From Bacteriovoracaceae bacterium (GTDB taxonomy: Bacteria > Bdellovibrionota > Bacteriovoracia > Bacteriovoracales > Bacteriovoracaceae), in contig JAKLJM010000245.1 in assembly GCA_023151145.1 (NCBI GenBank), positions 1 to 7,816 of the forward strand: a DNA stretch of 7,816 nucleotides, read 5' to 3'. The notes beneath the pieces were generated by a model. It was not told the DNA's origin. It worked only from the letters and a program-made list of their open reading frames with translations, and did no database searches. The translations under genes were made by a program, and so were the position numbers. This document shows, piece after piece, positions 6,405 to 7,816 of the stretch. Numbering within the stretch: the stretch's first letter is position 1; every line of letters starts with the position of its first letter.

Positions 6405-6436
6405 AAATTCCTCCGATTCTATTATCGGAGGAATTT
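6405..6436 (-). terminator. Perfect 13-bp stem-loop with T-tract after relA/spoT, overlapping the lipoprotein gene's Shine-Dalgarno
   Basis: On the minus strand AAATTCCTCCGAT (6436-6424) and ATCGGAGGAATTT (6417-6405) pair without mismatch around a 6-base loop, and the T run continues to 6402. This is a good intrinsic terminator, 26 bases after the relA/spoT stop. Its 3' arm contains GGAGGAA (6414-6408), the only Shine-Dalgarno of the lipoprotein gene, and TTTTTT (6407-6402) fills the whole gap to the ATG at 6401-6399. Any transcript carrying both arms would therefore terminate at the start codon or hide the ribosome site. A lone TATAAA (6450-6445) could be a -10 box for the downstream gene, but I found no good -35 and the transcript would still include the hairpin. 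Confidence 0.8.
6408..6414 (-). promoter_or_regulatory. Shine-Dalgarno of the lipoprotein gene, buried in the hairpin
   Basis: GGAGGAA, 6 bases before the ATG at 6401, is a near-perfect ribosome-binding site and fixes that start. All seven bases are paired in the stem-loop at 6405-6436. Confidence 0.8.
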
Positions 6437-6461
6437 ATTGAGATTTTATAGCTTGGTGGGA

Positions 6462-7816
6462 CTAGACTCTGGTAACGGAAATTACTTCCTGAAGAGATTC
6501 AATTCCAGAAATCGTTTTTAAAAGTTCACTGTAATCTTTAACTTCTATCTCAAAAACAAAACTACCTTTTCTGTCAGGCATAGATTTGGCCAATGCAGAA
6601 CGGATGTTTACACCACCATTATTAATGGTTTTGGATATCAATGAAAGAATTCCAGGTTTATCCTGGGTAATTACTCGGATATTAACAGGGTGATTAAAAC
6701 CAAATTCACTATTCCAATTTACTTTGATCGTGCGGCTTAAAGTCTCAGCATCAACTCGATTACAGGCAACAGTATGTACCGTAATTCCGCGACCTCTCGT
6801 AATAAACCCGACAATGCTATCACCCGGAATAGGGTTACAACATCGCGCCAATCTAACCATAACATCACTCATGCCATCTACAATAACGGCATTATCTTTA
6901 TTGGCTTTTTTACGAACCACCTGTGACATTTTATTTGAATACGATTCAATTTCTTCTAACTTTTCATTCTCATTTACGACATCAACATGTTTTAAATGAG
7001 GAATATGTTCCACTAAATCTTTGATGGTGTATTTTCCAGATCCAATATTCTCATAGAGCTCATCTTCACTAGAAATATGCAGCTGATCATAAGCTTCTTT
7101 TAAATGATTATCTTTTAATAATTGCTTAATCGAAGTTCCGTAAATTTTAAATGCTTTATCAAGAACAGCTTTCCCACTTTCTCGATTTTCTTCTCTTTCT
7201 ACTTTTAATAACCATTGCTTAATCTTTGAACGAGCTTTGGTTGATTTAACAATATTCATCCAATCTTTCGACGGAGTTTGTGTTTTCGAGGTTAAAATCT
7301 CAACCATGTCACCAGATTTTAAAACATGACGAAGTGAAACGATCTTGCCATTTACTTTTGCTCCAACACATTTATTTCCAATTTCCGTATGAATTTCATA
7401 CGCAAAATCTAATGGTGTCGCGCCGTACTTAAGTTCACGGACATCACCTTTTGGAGTAAAGACAAAGACCCCATCAAGATCAATATCATTTTTAATAACT
7501 TCTAAAAACTCACGATTATTATCTGATGATTTATTAAACTCTAAGAGCTCTTGTACCCAATCTAATTTCGGTGCATCTTTTGAAGCTAAACCTTCTTTGT
7601 ACTTCCAGTGTGCAGCCACCCCGGTCTCTGCCACCTCATCCATTTCTGATGTTCGAATTTGAATTTCAATTCTTTCAGCTTTTGGACCAATAACAGTTGT
7701 ATGCAACGACTGATAGTTGTTCACTTTCGGGATGGCAATATAATCTTTAAAACGCCCAGGAATGGGAGTAAACGAAGAGTGAATAATCCCCAATCCTTTA
7801 TAACACTCAGTAATAT
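6462..7816 (-). CDS. RelA/SpoT-family (p)ppGpp synthetase/hydrolase, C-terminal part (5' end outside window)
   Basis: This enzyme makes and/or degrades the stringent-response alarmone (p)ppGpp in the cytoplasm, on or off the ribosome. The 450 visible residues begin inside the synthetase domain: ITECYKGLGIIH, then PIPGRFKDYIAIPKVNNYQS and EIQIRTSEMDEVAETGVAAH, all typical of active synthetases. Next come the TGS domain (DGVFVFTPKGDVRELKYGAT to SGDMVEILTS), a helical region, the zinc-finger/CC region (VRLARCCNPIPGD, GITVHTVACNR) with its cysteines kept, and a C-terminal ACT/RRM domain (NIRVITQDKPGILSLISKTI) ending at TRV. The frame stays open to the window edge; a TTG-initiated reading at 7793 is only an internal leucine. 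The hydrolase domain lies outside the window, so bifunctional Rel/SpoT versus RelA cannot be decided; hence no symbol. Transcription probably ends at the hairpin 26 bases downstream. Confidence 0.95.
   Translation of the reverse strand, partial: ITECYKGLGIIHSSFTPIPGRFKDYIAIPKVNNYQSLHTTVIGPKAERIEIQIRTSEMDEVAETGVAAHWKYKEGLASKDAPKLDWVQELLEFNKSSDNNREFLEVIKNDIDLDGVFVFTPKGDVRELKYGATPLDFAYEIHTEIGNKCVGAKVNGKIVSLRHVLKSGDMVEILTSKTQTPSKDWMNIVKSTKARSKIKQWLLKVEREENRESGKAVLDKAFKIYGTSIKQLLKDNHLKEAYDQLHISSEDELYENIGSGKYTIKDLVEHIPHLKHVDVVNENEKLEEIESYSNKMSQVVRKKANKDNAVIVDGMSDVMVRLARCCNPIPGDSIVGFITRGRGITVHTVACNRVDAETLSRTIKVNWNSEFGFNHPVNIRVITQDKPGILSLISKTINNGGVNIRSALAKSMPDRKGSFVFEIEVKDYSELLKTISGIESLQEVISVTRV

Noticed and set aside
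6724..6999. Plus-strand open frame opposite relA/spoT
   Set aside because: It is the complement of the conserved zinc-finger/CC and ACT regions, with no ribosome-binding site or family match.
1..7816. CRISPR array, insertion sequence, phage or defence island
   Set aside because: No repeated units, transposase, integrase or toxin-antitoxin-like pairs are visible; all genes but the DUF218 and lipoprotein flanks are recognisable housekeeping or transport families.

Overview
The window is an ordinary-looking, AT-rich stretch of bacterial chromosome with tightly packed genes. A lipoprotein signal peptide, an NADP-type MaeB malic enzyme and a long RelA/SpoT protein suggest a Gram-negative host. 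A low-GC member of the Bdellovibrionota (Bacteriovorax-like) is my guess, from overall protein character only. I see no mobile element, CRISPR array, tRNA, rRNA or defence cassette.

Left part (1-1521, minus strand): a vitamin-precursor uptake operon. A TTGAAA-17-TATTCT promoter drives a THI-box (TPP) riboswitch. The switch sits directly on the Shine-Dalgarno of a YkoE-type membrane substrate-binding protein. That gene overlaps, by ATGA, a two-domain ECF-type ATPase (YkoD-like) that runs off the window. The probable cargo is the thiamin pyrimidine precursor HMP or a relative.

Middle (1585-4893, plus strand): a NADP-malic enzyme gene (maeB) that is broken near its 3' end, then ridA 23 bases later, then a DUF218 (SanA/YdcF-like) membrane protein gene overlapping ridA by ATGA. 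These are probably co-transcribed. The maeB break is the oddest thing here. About 21 codons of the C-terminal phosphotransacetylase-like domain are missing. The remainder of the domain lies in the -1 frame, and a T TTT TTA heptamer in the correct register lies exactly at the junction.

Right part (4887-7816, minus strand): the C-terminal two thirds or so of a RelA/SpoT (p)ppGpp synthetase/hydrolase, then a lipoprotein with a permuted NlpC/P60 (YiiX-like) cysteine-peptidase fold. Between them is a perfect 13-bp stem-loop with a T-tract. Its 3' arm is also the lipoprotein gene's Shine-Dalgarno, and its T-tract is the whole spacer before the ATG. The lipoprotein gene meets the DUF218 gene tail to tail with a 7-base overlap.

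I did not find a wholly new system. The best leads are the maeB junction and the terminator/ribosome-binding-site overlap.
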